DNA from: CAWCKS01 sp963763485
Lineage (GTDB): Bacteria; Pseudomonadota; Alphaproteobacteria; Rhizobiales; Xanthobacteraceae
Length of the DNA: 64,000 nt
Assembly: GCA_963763485.1 (NCBI GenBank)
Contig: CAVXOW010000008.1
Span: 1,116,001-1,180,000, forward strand
Reading direction: 5' to 3'
In this document: positions 44,346-53,514 of the stretch, piece by piece
Layout: every line of letters starts with the position of its first letter
Position numbering within the stretch: the stretch's first letter is position 1
The notes under the pieces: model-generated
The model's database searches: none
What the model saw: only the letters and a program-made list of their open reading frames with translations
What the model was told of the DNA's origin: nothing
Made by a program: the position numbers and the translations under genes

Positions 44346-44939
44346 CTACTCCTTGCCGCCACCTTCCTTGGACATGCGCTCGAGCTTGTCCTGCATTTCC
44401 TTCATCTGCTTGCGCAGGTCGTTGATCTCGCCGCTCTCCTTCGCCGGCTCGCTGCCGCCGGCGGCGGCTTCGTCCTTGCGCGGCTGCAGCGCGAACGGCT
44501 TGAACATCGAGAAGGTGCGCTCGAACAGTTCCATGTTGCGGCGGACCTGCTCTTCCAGAGGCGCGAACGCGCCCATGCCGAACGCGCTGGTCATCTGGGT
44601 GCGAAACTTTTCCTGGTCACGCGTCAACGTGTCGATCGATTGCTCGAGGAAGCGCGGCACCAGCATCTGCATGCTGTCGCCGTAGAAGCGGATCAGTTGT
44701 CGAAGAAAGGTCGCCGGCAGCAGGTTCTGGCCTGCCTTGTTTTCCTGCTCGAAGATGATTTGCGCGAGCACGGAGCGGGTGATGTCATCGCCGGTCTTGG
44801 CGTCATAGACCAGAAAATCCTCGCCGCTCTTCACCATCGACGCGAGGTCTTCCAGGGTCACGTAGGTGCTGGTTCCGGTGTTGTAGAGCCGCCGGTTCGC
44901 GTACTTCTTGATGGTGACGGGTTCTTCGGATTTTGCCAT
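44346..44939 (-). CDS. phaR: Polyhydroxyalkanoate synthesis repressor PhaR
   Basis: 197 residues from the ATG at 44939 (MAKSEEPVTIKKYANRRLYNTGTSTYV). The open frame to 45155 is not used because the PHB/PHA accumulation regulator N-terminal domain begins here. The two halves are the DNA-binding N-terminal domain (to about residue 65) and PHB_acc (FEQENKAGQNLLPATFLRQLIRFYGDSMQMLVPRFLE). A charged C-terminal coiled coil (INDLRKQMKEMQDKLERM) ends it. PhaR represses phasin and PHA genes and binds PHA granules. It is divergent from phaA across a gap of about 300 bases that should hold the shared regulatory region. Confidence 0.94.
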   Translation of the reverse strand: MAKSEEPVTIKKYANRRLYNTGTSTYVTLEDLASMVKSGEDFLVYDAKTGDDITRSVLAQIIFEQENKAGQNLLPATFLRQLIRFYGDSMQMLVPRFLEQSIDTLTRDQEKFRTQMTSAFGMGAFAPLEEQVRRNMELFERTFSMFKPFALQPRKDEAAAGGSEPAKESGEINDLRKQMKEMQDKLERMSKEGGGKE

Positions 44940-45099
44940 GCCGACTCGCAAAACTGCAGGAGGGACTGATCGTGCCGTCGGCCCGACGGGTCGGCCTTCG
45001 GAAAATTGCCAGCAAAGTAAGCACGTTCGCTGGCGTTCGGCTACCGTTTTGTGCGGCACGGTTAAATCCGTGTGCCGGTGCGGTAATCCCTTCGTCGGC

Positions 45100-45128
45100 C
45101 TAACAAAACGAAGCCCGGCTCCTATATT
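45100..45128 (+). promoter_or_regulatory. Possible sigma-70-like promoter for phaA
   Basis: CTAACA (45100-45105) and TATATT (45123-45128) are spaced by 17 bases and give a leader of about 105 bases before phaA. TTGACA at 45132-45137 is an alternative -35, but with only a weak -10 (CAGGAT). The call rests on motif match alone. Confidence 0.3.
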
Positions 45129-45238
45129 CGATTGACACCTTATCGCTAGCTTCACAGGATGGGTTTATCGACCGGCCTAAAAGCTGCCCAGCGGCCGGCC
45201 CTCGCCGTAAGCACACTCAAGCTCTTAGGAGACACCCC

Positions 45239-46414
45239 ATGTCAGACGATGTCGTCATCGTCAGTGCCACGCGTACCGCCGTTGGCGCCTTCAACGGTGC
45301 GTTTGCAAATACGCCGGCTCACGAGCTCGGTGCCCACGCTATCAAGTCGGCCTTGGAGCGCGCGGGCATCGAATCCAAGCGCGTTTCCGAAGTCATCATG
45401 GGCCAGATTCTGACGGCGGCGCAGGGCCAGAACCCGGCGCGTATCGCCTCGATCGGCGCCGGCGTTCCGGTCGAAAGCCCGGCCTGGGTGGTCAACCAGC
45501 TGTGCGGCTCGGGCCTGCGTTCGGTTGCCCTCGGCTTCCAGGCGCTGAAGAACGGCGACTCGCAGATCGTCGTCGCCGGCGGCCAGGAATTGATGAGCAT
45601 GGCTCCGCATGCGCAGTACCTGCGCGGTGGCGTGAAGATGGGCAGCCTCGAGTTGGTCGACACCATGATCAAGGACGGGCTGTGGGATGCCTTCAACGGC
45701 TACCACATGGGCAACACCGCCGAGAATGTCGCCAAGCAGTGGCAGATCACCCGCCAGCAGCAGGACGAGTTTGCCGCGTCCTCGCAGCAGAAGGCGGAAG
45801 CCGCGATGAAATCGGGCCGCTTCAAGGACGAGATCACGCCCTTCACCATCAAAGGCCGCAAGGGCGACATCGTCGTCGACACCGACGAGTATCCGAAGGC
45901 GGGCGTGACGTCCGAGTCGATCGGCAAGCTGCGTCCGGCCTTCGAAAAGGACGGTACCGTTACCGCCGCCAACGCCTCGGGCATCAATGACGGCGCTGCC
46001 GCAGTGGTGCTGATGCTGGCGAGCCAGGCTGCCAAGGAAGGCAAGAAGCCATTGGCGCGCATTGCCTCGTGGGCGCAGGCCGGCGTCGATCCGAAGATCA
46101 TGGGCACGGGCCCGATCCCGGCGTCACGTGCGGCACTGCAGAAGGCCGGCTGGAAGACCTCGGACCTCGACCTGATCGAGGCCAACGAAGCCTTTGCCGC
46201 GCAGGCTTGCGCGGTGAACAAGGATCTCGGCTGGGATACCTCGAAGGTCAACGTCAACGGCGGTGCGATCGCGATCGGTCACCCGATCGGCGCATCCGGC
46301 ACCCGCGTCCTTGTGACGCTGCTGCACGAGATGCAGAAGCGCGATTCCAAGAAGGGTCTCGCGACGCTTTGCATCGGCGGTGGCATGGGTATTGCTATGT
46401 GTCTGGAGCGCTAA
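45239..46414 (+). CDS. phaA: Acetyl-CoA C-acetyltransferase (beta-ketothiolase)
   Basis: 391 residues, normal length. It condenses two acetyl-CoA into acetoacetyl-CoA, the first step of PHB synthesis. The thiolase active site residues are the acyl-binding Cys in WVVNQLCGSGLRSVALGFQ (near residue 88), NEAFAAQACAVNKDLGW, and the C-terminal GGAIAIGHPIGASGTRVLVTLLHEM with CIGGGMGIAM (second Cys). TTAGGAGACACC precedes the ATG. A terminator follows before phaB, so phaB probably has its own promoter. Confidence 0.95.
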   Translation: MSDDVVIVSATRTAVGAFNGAFANTPAHELGAHAIKSALERAGIESKRVSEVIMGQILTAAQGQNPARIASIGAGVPVESPAWVVNQLCGSGLRSVALGFQALKNGDSQIVVAGGQELMSMAPHAQYLRGGVKMGSLELVDTMIKDGLWDAFNGYHMGNTAENVAKQWQITRQQQDEFAASSQQKAEAAMKSGRFKDEITPFTIKGRKGDIVVDTDEYPKAGVTSESIGKLRPAFEKDGTVTAANASGINDGAAAVVLMLASQAAKEGKKPLARIASWAQAGVDPKIMGTGPIPASRAALQKAGWKTSDLDLIEANEAFAAQACAVNKDLGWDTSKVNVNGGAIAIGHPIGASGTRVLVTLLHEMQKRDSKKGLATLCIGGGMGIAMCLER

Positions 46415-46467
46415 GAGGCTGGAGCGCTAAGGCTCGCTCATTCATTTCGCTGTTGCGAAAGATCAAG

Positions 46468-46497
46468 ATGCCCGGCCTCGCGCCGGGCATTTTGTTT
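46468..46497 (+). terminator. Rho-independent terminator after phaA
   Basis: ATGCCCGGC (46468-46476), loop CTCGC, GCCGGGCAT (46482-46490): a perfect 9-bp stem followed by TTTGTTTT. It lies 54 bases beyond the phaA stop. Confidence 0.85.
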
Positions 46498-46601
46498 TCG
46501 TCTTAATGGCGACGGGAAGTTGGTCTTAATACGGACTGGACGAACTGAACCGCAAAACTAGTGTGTGAGTTCAAAAGAAAAGCCGACGGGAGGAGTTCAC
46601 A

Positions 46602-47327
46602 ATGGCACGAGTTGCACTGGTCACCGGCGGAACACGCGGCATTGGCGCCGCCATCAGCAAGGGCTTGAAAGCCGCGGGCTACAAGGTTGCCGCGTCCTAC
46701 GCCGGCAACGATACCGCGGCGTCCAAATTCAAGGACGAGACCGGCATACCGGTTTACAAGTGGGACGTCGGCTCGTTCGAGGCGTGCGGCGAGGGCATCA
46801 AGAAAGTCGAAGGCGACGTCGGTCCGATCGACGTGCTCGTCAACAACGCCGGCATCACCAAGGACACGCCGTTCCATCGCATGTCGCTCGAGCAGTGGAA
46901 CTCCGTCATCAACACCAACCTCGGCTCGCTGTTCAACATGTCGCGCCACGTTATCGAAGGCATGCGCTCGCGAAAATTCGGCCGCATCATCAACATCTCC
47001 TCGATCAACGGCCAGAAGGGCCAGTTCGGCCAGGTCAACTATTCCTCGGCGAAAGCCGGCGACATCGGCTTCACCAAGGCGCTGGCGCTGGAGAGCGCGC
47101 GCGCCGGCATTACGGTGAACGCGATCTGCCCTGGCTACATCAACACCGAGATGGTGCAGGCGGTGCCGAAGGATGTTCTGGAAAAGAGCATCCTGCCGCT
47201 GATCCCGACCGGCCGGCTCGGCGAGCCCGAGGAGATCGCGCGCGCGGTCGTGTTCCTGGCCTCCGACGAGGCCGGCTTCGTCACCGGTTCGACGATGACG
47301 GTGAACGGCGGGCAGTACCTGATCTGA
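46602..47327 (+). CDS. phbB: Acetoacetyl-CoA reductase
   Basis: 241 residues, a short-chain dehydrogenase. It reduces acetoacetyl-CoA to (R)-3-hydroxybutyryl-CoA with NADPH for PHB. Motifs are the cofactor loop VTGGTRGIGAAISKGLKAAG, NNAGITKDTPFHRM, the catalytic triad in ISSINGQKGQFGQVNYSSAKAG (Ser, Tyr, Lys) and a C-terminal TVNGGQYLI. GGGAGGAG precedes the ATG. The PHA synthase gene phaC is not in the window. Confidence 0.94.
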   Translation: MARVALVTGGTRGIGAAISKGLKAAGYKVAASYAGNDTAASKFKDETGIPVYKWDVGSFEACGEGIKKVEGDVGPIDVLVNNAGITKDTPFHRMSLEQWNSVINTNLGSLFNMSRHVIEGMRSRKFGRIINISSINGQKGQFGQVNYSSAKAGDIGFTKALALESARAGITVNAICPGYINTEMVQAVPKDVLEKSILPLIPTGRLGEPEEIARAVVFLASDEAGFVTGSTMTVNGGQYLI

Positions 47328-47365
47328 GGTAACTTGCTTCGCTCCTTCTGCGCGGCGGAGCCGAC

Positions 47366-48238
47366 ATGACAAAACGCTCCGCCACGCTCATCGGCATGAC
47401 GGCGATCCTGATGTGGTCGCTGCTCGCCGTGCTCACTGTCGCGAGCGGCACGATGCCGCCGTTTCAGCTTGCTTCCGTCACCTTTGCAATCGGTGCCTGT
47501 GTCGGCGCCTTGAGCTGGATCGTCAGGCCGGGCGGCTGGCGCGCGCTGCGCCAACCCGTTGTGGCGTGGCTCGTCGGCGTCGGCGGCCTGTTCGGCTATC
47601 ACGCGCTCTACTTCATCTCACTGCGTTTTGCGCCGCCGGCCGAGGCCGGCCTCGTCAATTATCTCTGGCCGCTGTTGATCGTTCTGTTCTCGGCGCTGCT
47701 GCCGGGTGAGCGCTTAGCGCTCCATCACGTCATCGGCGCATTGCTCGGGCTCGCCGGCACGATCGTCCTGTTCGCCGGGCGCGGACTGTCGGGATCGCTG
47801 CTTGCCTACGCCCCGGGGCTCGGCGCCGCGTTCACGGCGGCCTTCATCTGGGGCGCCTACTCGGTGCTGTCGCGGCGGCTCGCGGCCGTGCCGACTGACG
47901 CGGTCGCTGGCTTCTGTGCGGCCACCTCGTTGCTCGCGGCAATCTGCCATCATTTGCTTGAGCACACCGTCTGGCCGCAAACAACGGCGCAGTGGCTTGC
48001 GGTTGTCGCGCTCGGCGTCGGGCCGGTCGGGGCCGCGTTCTACACCTGGGACATTGGCATGAAACGCGGCGACATCCGCGTCATTGGCGCGGCTGCCTAC
48101 GCAACGCCGTTGCTGTCGACCGGGTTTCTGATCCTGGCCGGCTATGCCGAGACGGCAACGACGCTTGTCGTTGCCGCGCTCCTGATTGCCGGCGGCGGAT
48201 TGATCGCGGCGAAGGACATGCTGACGAAAAGCAGCTAG
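47366..48238 (+). CDS. DMT family transporter (EamA domains)
   Basis: 290 residues with ten hydrophobic helices and two EamA domains. FRFAPPAEAGLVNYLWPLLIVLFSALL and the second-half YTWDIGMKRGDIRVIGAAAYATPLLSTGFLILAG resemble YddG-type aromatic amino acid exporters. The exported substrate is not known. It ends four bases into the end of leuA on the opposite strand. Confidence 0.87.
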   Translation: MTKRSATLIGMTAILMWSLLAVLTVASGTMPPFQLASVTFAIGACVGALSWIVRPGGWRALRQPVVAWLVGVGGLFGYHALYFISLRFAPPAEAGLVNYLWPLLIVLFSALLPGERLALHHVIGALLGLAGTIVLFAGRGLSGSLLAYAPGLGAAFTAAFIWGAYSVLSRRLAAVPTDAVAGFCAATSLLAAICHHLLEHTVWPQTTAQWLAVVALGVGPVGAAFYTWDIGMKRGDIRVIGAAAYATPLLSTGFLILAGYAETATTLVVAALLIAGGGLIAAKDMLTKSS

Positions 48239-49918
48239 CTCTTGCGCTCGCGCGCCATTACCCGCTGCATGCCGCTCAGCACCGCTTTCAGCGATGCCGT
48301 GACGATGTTCGGATCGATACCGACGCCATGGACGACTTCGCCCCGGGCGTCTTCGAGCTTGACATAGCAGGCCGCCGTGGCGTTGGCGCCGCGTCCGACC
48401 GCATGTTCATGATAATCGAGGAACGAGAAGGCGACGCCATAAGCGCGTGTCAGCGCATCGACGAATGCATCGATCGGGCCGTTGCCGGTTCCTTCGATGG
48501 TCTTGATCGCGCCGTCCGGCTGTCGCAGCTCGGCGGTCAGCGTGCGCTCGCCCTTCGTCGCCGGAAACAACTTGTGCGACGCTAGTTCCAGCGGAGCGTC
48601 GCTCATCATGTAGGTCTTGCTGAACAACGCCCAAAGCGCAGGAACTCGTCAGCTCCTTGCCGTCGCGGTCCATCTGCTCCTGCGCGATCTTCGAGAATTC
48701 GATCTGCAGCGGGCGCGGCAGGTCGAGGCCGTGGTCGGCCTGCAGGATATAGGCGATGCCGCCTTTGCCGGATTGCGAGTTGATGCGGATGACGGCTTCA
48801 TAGTCGCGGCCGACGTCCTTGGGATCGATCGGCAGGTAGGGGACCTGGAACAGCGGGTCGTTCCGCTTCTCCTGCGCTTCAAATCCCTTCTTGATCGCGT
48901 CCTGATGCGAGCCGGAGAACGCGGTGTAGACGAGATCGCCGGCGTAGGGGTGGCGCTCATGGACCGGCAACTGGGTGCAGTACTCCGCGACCTTTCGGAT
49001 CCCGTTGATGTCGTGCAGATCGAGCTTGGGGTCGATGCCCTGCGTGAACAGATTGAGCGCCATCGTGATGATGTCGACATTGCCTGTGCGCTCGCCATTG
49101 CCGAATAGCGTGCCTTCGACGCGGTCGGCGCCCGCCATCAACGCCAGCTCGGCGGCCGCGACGGCGGAGCCGCGGTCGTTGTGGGGATGGATCGAGAGCA
49201 GGATACTGTCGCGATCGGAAACATGCCGTCCGAACCATTCGAACTGGTCGGCATAGATATTGGGCGTCGCCATCTCGACGGTCGCCGGAAGATTCAAGAT
49301 CAACTTGTTTGCTGGCGTCGGCTTGATGATTGCCTTGACCGCCTCGCAGATCTCCAGGGCGTAATCGAGCTCGGTGCCCGTAAAACTCTCCGGCGAATAT
49401 TCGAAGGTAAACCTGGTTTCCGGCGCTTGTTGCGCCAGCGACTTGACTTGCTCCGCCGCATCGGTCGCGATCTTCGTGATGCCCTGGCGATCGCTGCGGA
49501 ACACCACGTCGCGCTGAAGCGTCGAGGTCGAGTTATAGAAATGCAGGATAACGTGCTTCGCACCCTTGACCGCCTCGAACGTACGTTCGATCAGCTCCGG
49601 CCGGCATTGGGTGAGCACCTGGATCGCCACGTCATCCGGGATCTTGTTGTCCTCGACGATCGAGCGGACGAAATCGAAATCGGTCTGGGAGGCAGCGGGA
49701 AAGGCGACCTCGATCTCCTTAAAGCCCATCTTCACGAGGAGGTCGAACATGCGGTTCTTGCGGTCGACGCCCATCGGCTCGATCAAGGCCTGATTGCCGT
49801 CGCGCAAATCGACGGAGCACCAGATCGGCGCCTTGGTGAGAACCTGGGACGGCCAGCGGCGGTCAGGCAGAATGACCGGTGCATAGGCCCGGTACTTGGA
49901 AATCGGCATATTGGACAT
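48235..49918 (-). CDS. leuA: 2-isopropylmalate synthase, frameshifted near 48641
   Basis: The first step of leucine synthesis: condensation of acetyl-CoA with 2-oxoisovalerate. The frame from 49918 carries the catalytic TIM barrel: WCSVDLRDGNQALIEPM, LLSIHPHNDRGSAVAAAELALMAGADRVEGTLFGNGERTGNVDI (HxH metal site). It then runs to ELTSSC, where the reading frame is lost. The proper sequel, ALWALFSKTYMM... and LASHKLFPATKGERTLTAELRQPDGAIKTIEGTGNGPIDAFVDAL (regulatory LeuA dimer domain), is in the next frame to 48235. One extra base at 48640-48642 explains it; removal gives about 560 residues, normal for the long LeuA type. A housekeeping gene with an otherwise intact sequence suggests sequence error. 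Confidence 0.92.
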
Positions 49919-50106
49919 GGATTAAGACCCTTGCGGTGGGGCGGCGTCCAGCCGACCGACTAAGGGACCGAACTGCGCCGCTATGCGATGGACAAGCCTA
50001 AATGACCCGGCGCGCTCACGACGCCGGGCGGCTAAGCAGAAGGGTCAGGCCTCGAAGGGTGGACCAGGATCGCATGGCGGCAAATAACCAGACTCGGGTC
50101 CCAAAT

Positions 50107-50547
50107 TCAACCCTTTGGGCTCCAGTCCCGTTCGGCAAGCTCGAATGTCGAGAAATCAAATCCGGGAGCGACGGTGCAGCCGACCAGCGTCCAGTCGCCG
50201 AGACTCTCAGCCGCCTGCCAGGCATGCGCCGGCACGACCGCCTGCGGACGTTCGCCGGCGGCAAGGTCAACGCCGAGACGAATCGTATCGGCCGGTCCGT
50301 CATGGGCAATCGACAGCGCGAGCGGACTGCCGGCGTAATAGTGCCAGACCTCGGCGGCGTCGATGCGGTGCCAGTGCGAGCGCTCGCCACGCGCCAGCAG
50401 AAAATAGATCGCCGTCGACGCGGAGCGTCGGTCGCGCCCGTTCGCGGAATCGCGAAACGTCTCGCGAAAATGACCGCCCTCCGGATGCGGCTTGAGATCG
50501 AGCCGCGCGATGATTTCGGCGGCGCTCAAGCGCGACGGCGCGGTCAT
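50107..50547 (-). CDS. Cupin domain protein, DUF985 family
   Basis: 146 residues from the ATG at 50547 (MTAPSRLSAAEIIARLDLKPHPEGGHF). The open frame to 50811 upstream is antisense or extension of gloB and is not used. The double-stranded beta-helix shows HPEGGHFRETFRDS, STAIYFLLARGERSHWHRIDAAEVWHYYAG (two His and a Glu of the cupin 1 motif) and a C-terminal GCTVAPGFDFSTFELAER. It is coupled to gloB by a four-base overlap. Function is unknown. Confidence 0.87.
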   Translation of the reverse strand: MTAPSRLSAAEIIARLDLKPHPEGGHFRETFRDSANGRDRRSASTAIYFLLARGERSHWHRIDAAEVWHYYAGSPLALSIAHDGPADTIRLGVDLAAGERPQAVVPAHAWQAAESLGDWTLVGCTVAPGFDFSTFELAERDWSPKG

Positions 50548-51314
50548 GTGAAGCGGTTCTTGCGCTCGCGGATCTCGCCGAACACGTCCGCCGCCGGCGT
50601 CCCCGTCATGCCGATACTGGCCGCGACCGCCGGCACATCGGCGCGCAGAAACACGTTGGCGCGCTTCTCCTCGCCCATCAACGTGGGTACCGTCGCTTGC
50701 CCGGCCTTGCGCTGGGTGGCGGCCTGTTCGGCTCGCGCTTTCAGCGCGGAGTTGTCGGGCTCGATGGTCAATGCGAACTTGATGTTGGCGAGCGTGTATT
50801 CGTGCCCGCAATAGACCCTGGTGTCATCCGGCAATGCGCGCAGCTTCAGCAACGAATTCCACATCATAGCGTGGTTGCCCTCGATGACACGGCCGCAGCC
50901 GATCGAGAAAATCGTGTCCGCGGCAAACAATGCGTGCTCGGTATCGAACATATAGGAGATGTGATCGAGCGTGTGGCCGGGTGTCTCGAGCACGCGGCCC
51001 TGCAGCGAACCGACCTTGACCGCGTCGCCTTCCTTGACCCGCAAATCGACGTTGGCGATTGCGGCCTTCCTATCGTGGGGCGCCACCACGCGGCAATTAT
51101 ATTTCTGCTTCAACTCGGCGATGCCGCCGACGTGGTCGTGGTGATGATGCGTCACCAGGATGTCGGTCAGCTTCCAGCCTTCCTTCTCCAGCGCGGCGAT
51201 GATCGGGCGCGCTTCCGGCGCATCGATCGAGGCGGTGGCGCCGGTGCTGGGATCATGGATCAGGCAGCCGAAGTTGTCTGACAGGCAGGGGAACAGGCGG
51301 ATTTCACTGGGCAT
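50544..51314 (-). CDS. gloB: Hydroxyacylglutathione hydrolase (glyoxalase II)
   Basis: 256 residues from the ATG at 51314 (MPSEIRLFPCLSDNFGCLIHD). It hydrolyses S-lactoylglutathione in methylglyoxal detoxification. The metallo-beta-lactamase metal site is THHHHDHVGG near residue 57; GRVLETPGHTLDHISYMF and CGHEYTLANIKFALTIEP follow, the latter being the glyoxalase II C-terminal signature. The open frame to 51422 has no family match. It is divergent from the methyltransferase gene and overlaps the cupin gene. Confidence 0.93.
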   Translation of the reverse strand: MPSEIRLFPCLSDNFGCLIHDPSTGATASIDAPEARPIIAALEKEGWKLTDILVTHHHHDHVGGIAELKQKYNCRVVAPHDRKAAIANVDLRVKEGDAVKVGSLQGRVLETPGHTLDHISYMFDTEHALFAADTIFSIGCGRVIEGNHAMMWNSLLKLRALPDDTRVYCGHEYTLANIKFALTIEPDNSALKARAEQAATQRKAGQATVPTLMGEEKRANVFLRADVPAVAASIGMTGTPAADVFGEIRERKNRFT

Positions 51315-51436
51315 CGGATTCTTCCCGTTGTTGGTAACGCTGAGTTTAGCACGTCGCATCACGTCGCGGGAATGCGTCAGGGTTTGGCCCTCTCGCGTTG
51401 CTGCATCGCCGCCAGAAGTCATGATAGGATCACCTC

Positions 51437-52187
51437 ATGTCCGTCGACGTGATCGATCTCCGCAATTTCTATTCGCAGCGCCTCGGCGTGGTGGCGCGGC
51501 GCCTGATCAATCGCGGCATCCGCGCCCGCTGGCCGGCGGCGCAGGGCCAGCGCGTGCTCGGCATCGGCTACCCGACGCCGTACCTCGGGTTGTTCCGCGA
51601 AGACGCCGAACGGTGCCTGGCGCTGATGCCGGCGGTGCAGGGCGTGTTGAAATGGCCGACGGGGCGGCCAACGCTCGCAGCACTTGTCGATGAGCGCGAA
51701 CTGCCATTGCCGGACTCCGCCGTCGACCGCATCCTCCTGGTCCATGCGCTGGAAATGTCTGATGACCCTGGCGATCTCCTGCGCGAGGTCTGGCGGGTGC
51801 TGGCGCCGAGCGGACGCATGATCGCAGTGATCCCGAACCGGCGCGGATTGTGGGTTGAGAACCGACAACACGCCGTTCGGATTTGGCCGGCCGTATTCGC
51901 GCACGCAGGTCACCCAGCTCTTGCGTGAAACCTGGTTTACGCCGATCGGCTGGACCGAGGCGCTTTACATGCCGCCGGTGCGGGCCGGCTGGTTTCTGCG
52001 TTCCGCGATTGCGTGGGAGCGCATCGGGGCCGCGATCTCATCACCGTTTGCGGGCGTGCACATCGTCGAAGCGACCAAGCAGGTTTACAGGCCCGCGCTC
52101 GAGCGGCGCGAGCGACGTCGATTGATTCCGACGCTTGATCCCGTGCTGGTGCCGTCGGCGTCGCCGCTCAAGCGGCGATCGGATTGA
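51437..52187 (+). CDS. Class I SAM-dependent methyltransferase, frameshifted at about 51855
   Basis: From the ATG at 51437 (MSVDVIDLRNFYSQRLGVVARRLINRGI) the frame gives a methyltransferase core: QRVLGIGYPTPYLGLFREDAERCLALMP, LPDSAVDRILLVHALEMSDDPGDLLREVWRVLAPSGRMIAVIPNRRGLWV. It is then lost at an extra T (TGGGTTGAGAACC where TGGGTGAGAACC is needed). The rest, RTDNTPFGFGRPYSRTQVTQLLRETWFTP to PSASPLKRRSD, is in the next frame and ends at 52187, giving about 249 residues. It is divergent from gloB, the usual alphaproteobacterial arrangement. The substrate is unknown. Confidence 0.85.
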
Positions 52188-52203
52188 ATTTGATTGAGCC
52201 GAC

Positions 52204-52986
52204 TTAATCGCCGCCGCCGGAGCCGAAGTCGTCATTCGACATCGGTTGCGACACTTGGTTGTCGGGCCGCGGGCCGCCATGGTGGCGCCGGCGCCGCCGG
52301 TGCGGGTAGCGGTCACCACGATCGCCGCCATTGCCACGATCACCGCGATCGCCATTGGGGCCGTTGTCGTAACCATTGTTGCCGCCGCCGAAGTTCGGCT
52401 GCGGCTGTCCCCCGGTGATGAATGACGGCAGGCGATCGATGTCACGATCGTCAGAACCCGCGGATGGCTGCGGCTGCTGCTGATTGCGATTGTCGCGCCA
52501 GTTCTGCTGCTCGCGTGGCGGCTGTTGCTGATCGCGCGTCTGGTAGGACTGCTGTTCGCGGACTGGGTAGGGCTGCGGCTCGCGCGCTTGGCTGCCCTGC
52601 TCACCGCCGAAGGCGGAGAATTCGGCGTCAGCTTCGTCGGCGTTTTCGTCGCGCATGTCGTTGTCCATGCGCTGCGGCGCTTGTTGCGGTGGCGGCTGGT
52701 TCTGGCGGAACTGCTCCTGCGCCGCTGCAATGATGCGGAAATAGTGCTCGGCGTGCTGGTAGTAATTCTCCGCGGAGACCGGATCGCCGGAACCCTGCGC
52801 ATCGCGCGCGAGCTGCAGATATTTCTCGGCGATGTGAGAGGCCGTGCCGCGAATCTCTGATCTCGGGGCCGTTCGATTCGTAGACCCTGGTCAGTGGATT
52901 TTGACCGCGGCGATTCTGGTTGTGACCACCGCCTCCGCCGCCTCCCCACGGTTACGCATGCGCTGCTTGTTTTGACCGTTTCTCAT
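52204..52986 (-). CDS. DUF4167 family protein, with two frameshifts near its 5' end
   Basis: Beginning at the ATG at 52986, MRNGQNKQRMRNRG is the DUF4167 start. The glycine-rich segment then needs one more G: the C-run at 52944-52947 is one base short. The next part, NPLTRVYESNGPE, is read in the shifted frame; an extra base at about 52853-52858 shifts it back. The downstream frame gives IRGTASHIAEKYLQLARDAQ, ENYYQHAEHYFRIIAAAQEQF and a long disordered Arg/Gly/Gln-rich tail, ending SNDDFGSGGGD at 52204. Corrected length is about 260 residues. The DUF4167 core is conserved in alphaproteobacteria and lies downstream of prmC, as here; its tail looks RNA-binding (inference). Confidence 0.8.
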
Positions 52987-53514
52987 TGTCGTGCTTCTCA
53001 CCAACCCCTGATTTGCTGCCCAACAGTGACCAGCGTTCCAGTCTTCAAGATTCGCTATTCGTTAACGACGCTGCGAACAAAAATTCACAGTACTAGATGC
53101 GACAGGTCTGGAACGCAGCCAACGCTCTCTCGATCCCGATACACGCCTGTTCGCGGAAGATCACCCAGCCGTCACAGCAGCTCCCACGACCCTGCGCCCG
53201 GTACCCCCGATTGGGACCGGATCGGGCCGTTCAGCGCTAGAACTTGGTTTCGATCTCTTGCCGCAATACCAGGCTTTCGTTCACTTCGCGATCTCTGCAG
53301 CGCGGCTACTGTGCCTTCGCGCCTGCTGATCTGCCATCGTTAGGAACCTGCTGATCGGTGGACAGTGCCTTGTAGCAGTGCCTTTAGAGTTGTGGTTTGC
53401 GCCTGCAGCCTCTGCGAGGCCAGCAACCCCGAACCGATCGTTGTGGCCGGAACCTAGTCTCTCCCGCGCGATATTCCAAGTGGTTTTTTCGCGTTTTTGG
53501 ACCATCCCACGGCC
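52987..53514. other. Intergenic region between prmC and the DUF4167 gene
   Basis: About 530 bases without a convincing gene. One 74-codon open frame on the minus strand (53281-53505) has no family features or protein-like composition. The stretch must hold the DUF4167 promoter and leader. No tRNA or strong terminator was seen. Confidence 0.5.

Noticed and set aside
53281..53505. 74-codon open frame between prmC and DUF4167
   Set aside because: No conserved features, no clear ribosome-binding site, and amino acid composition unlike real proteins in the window.
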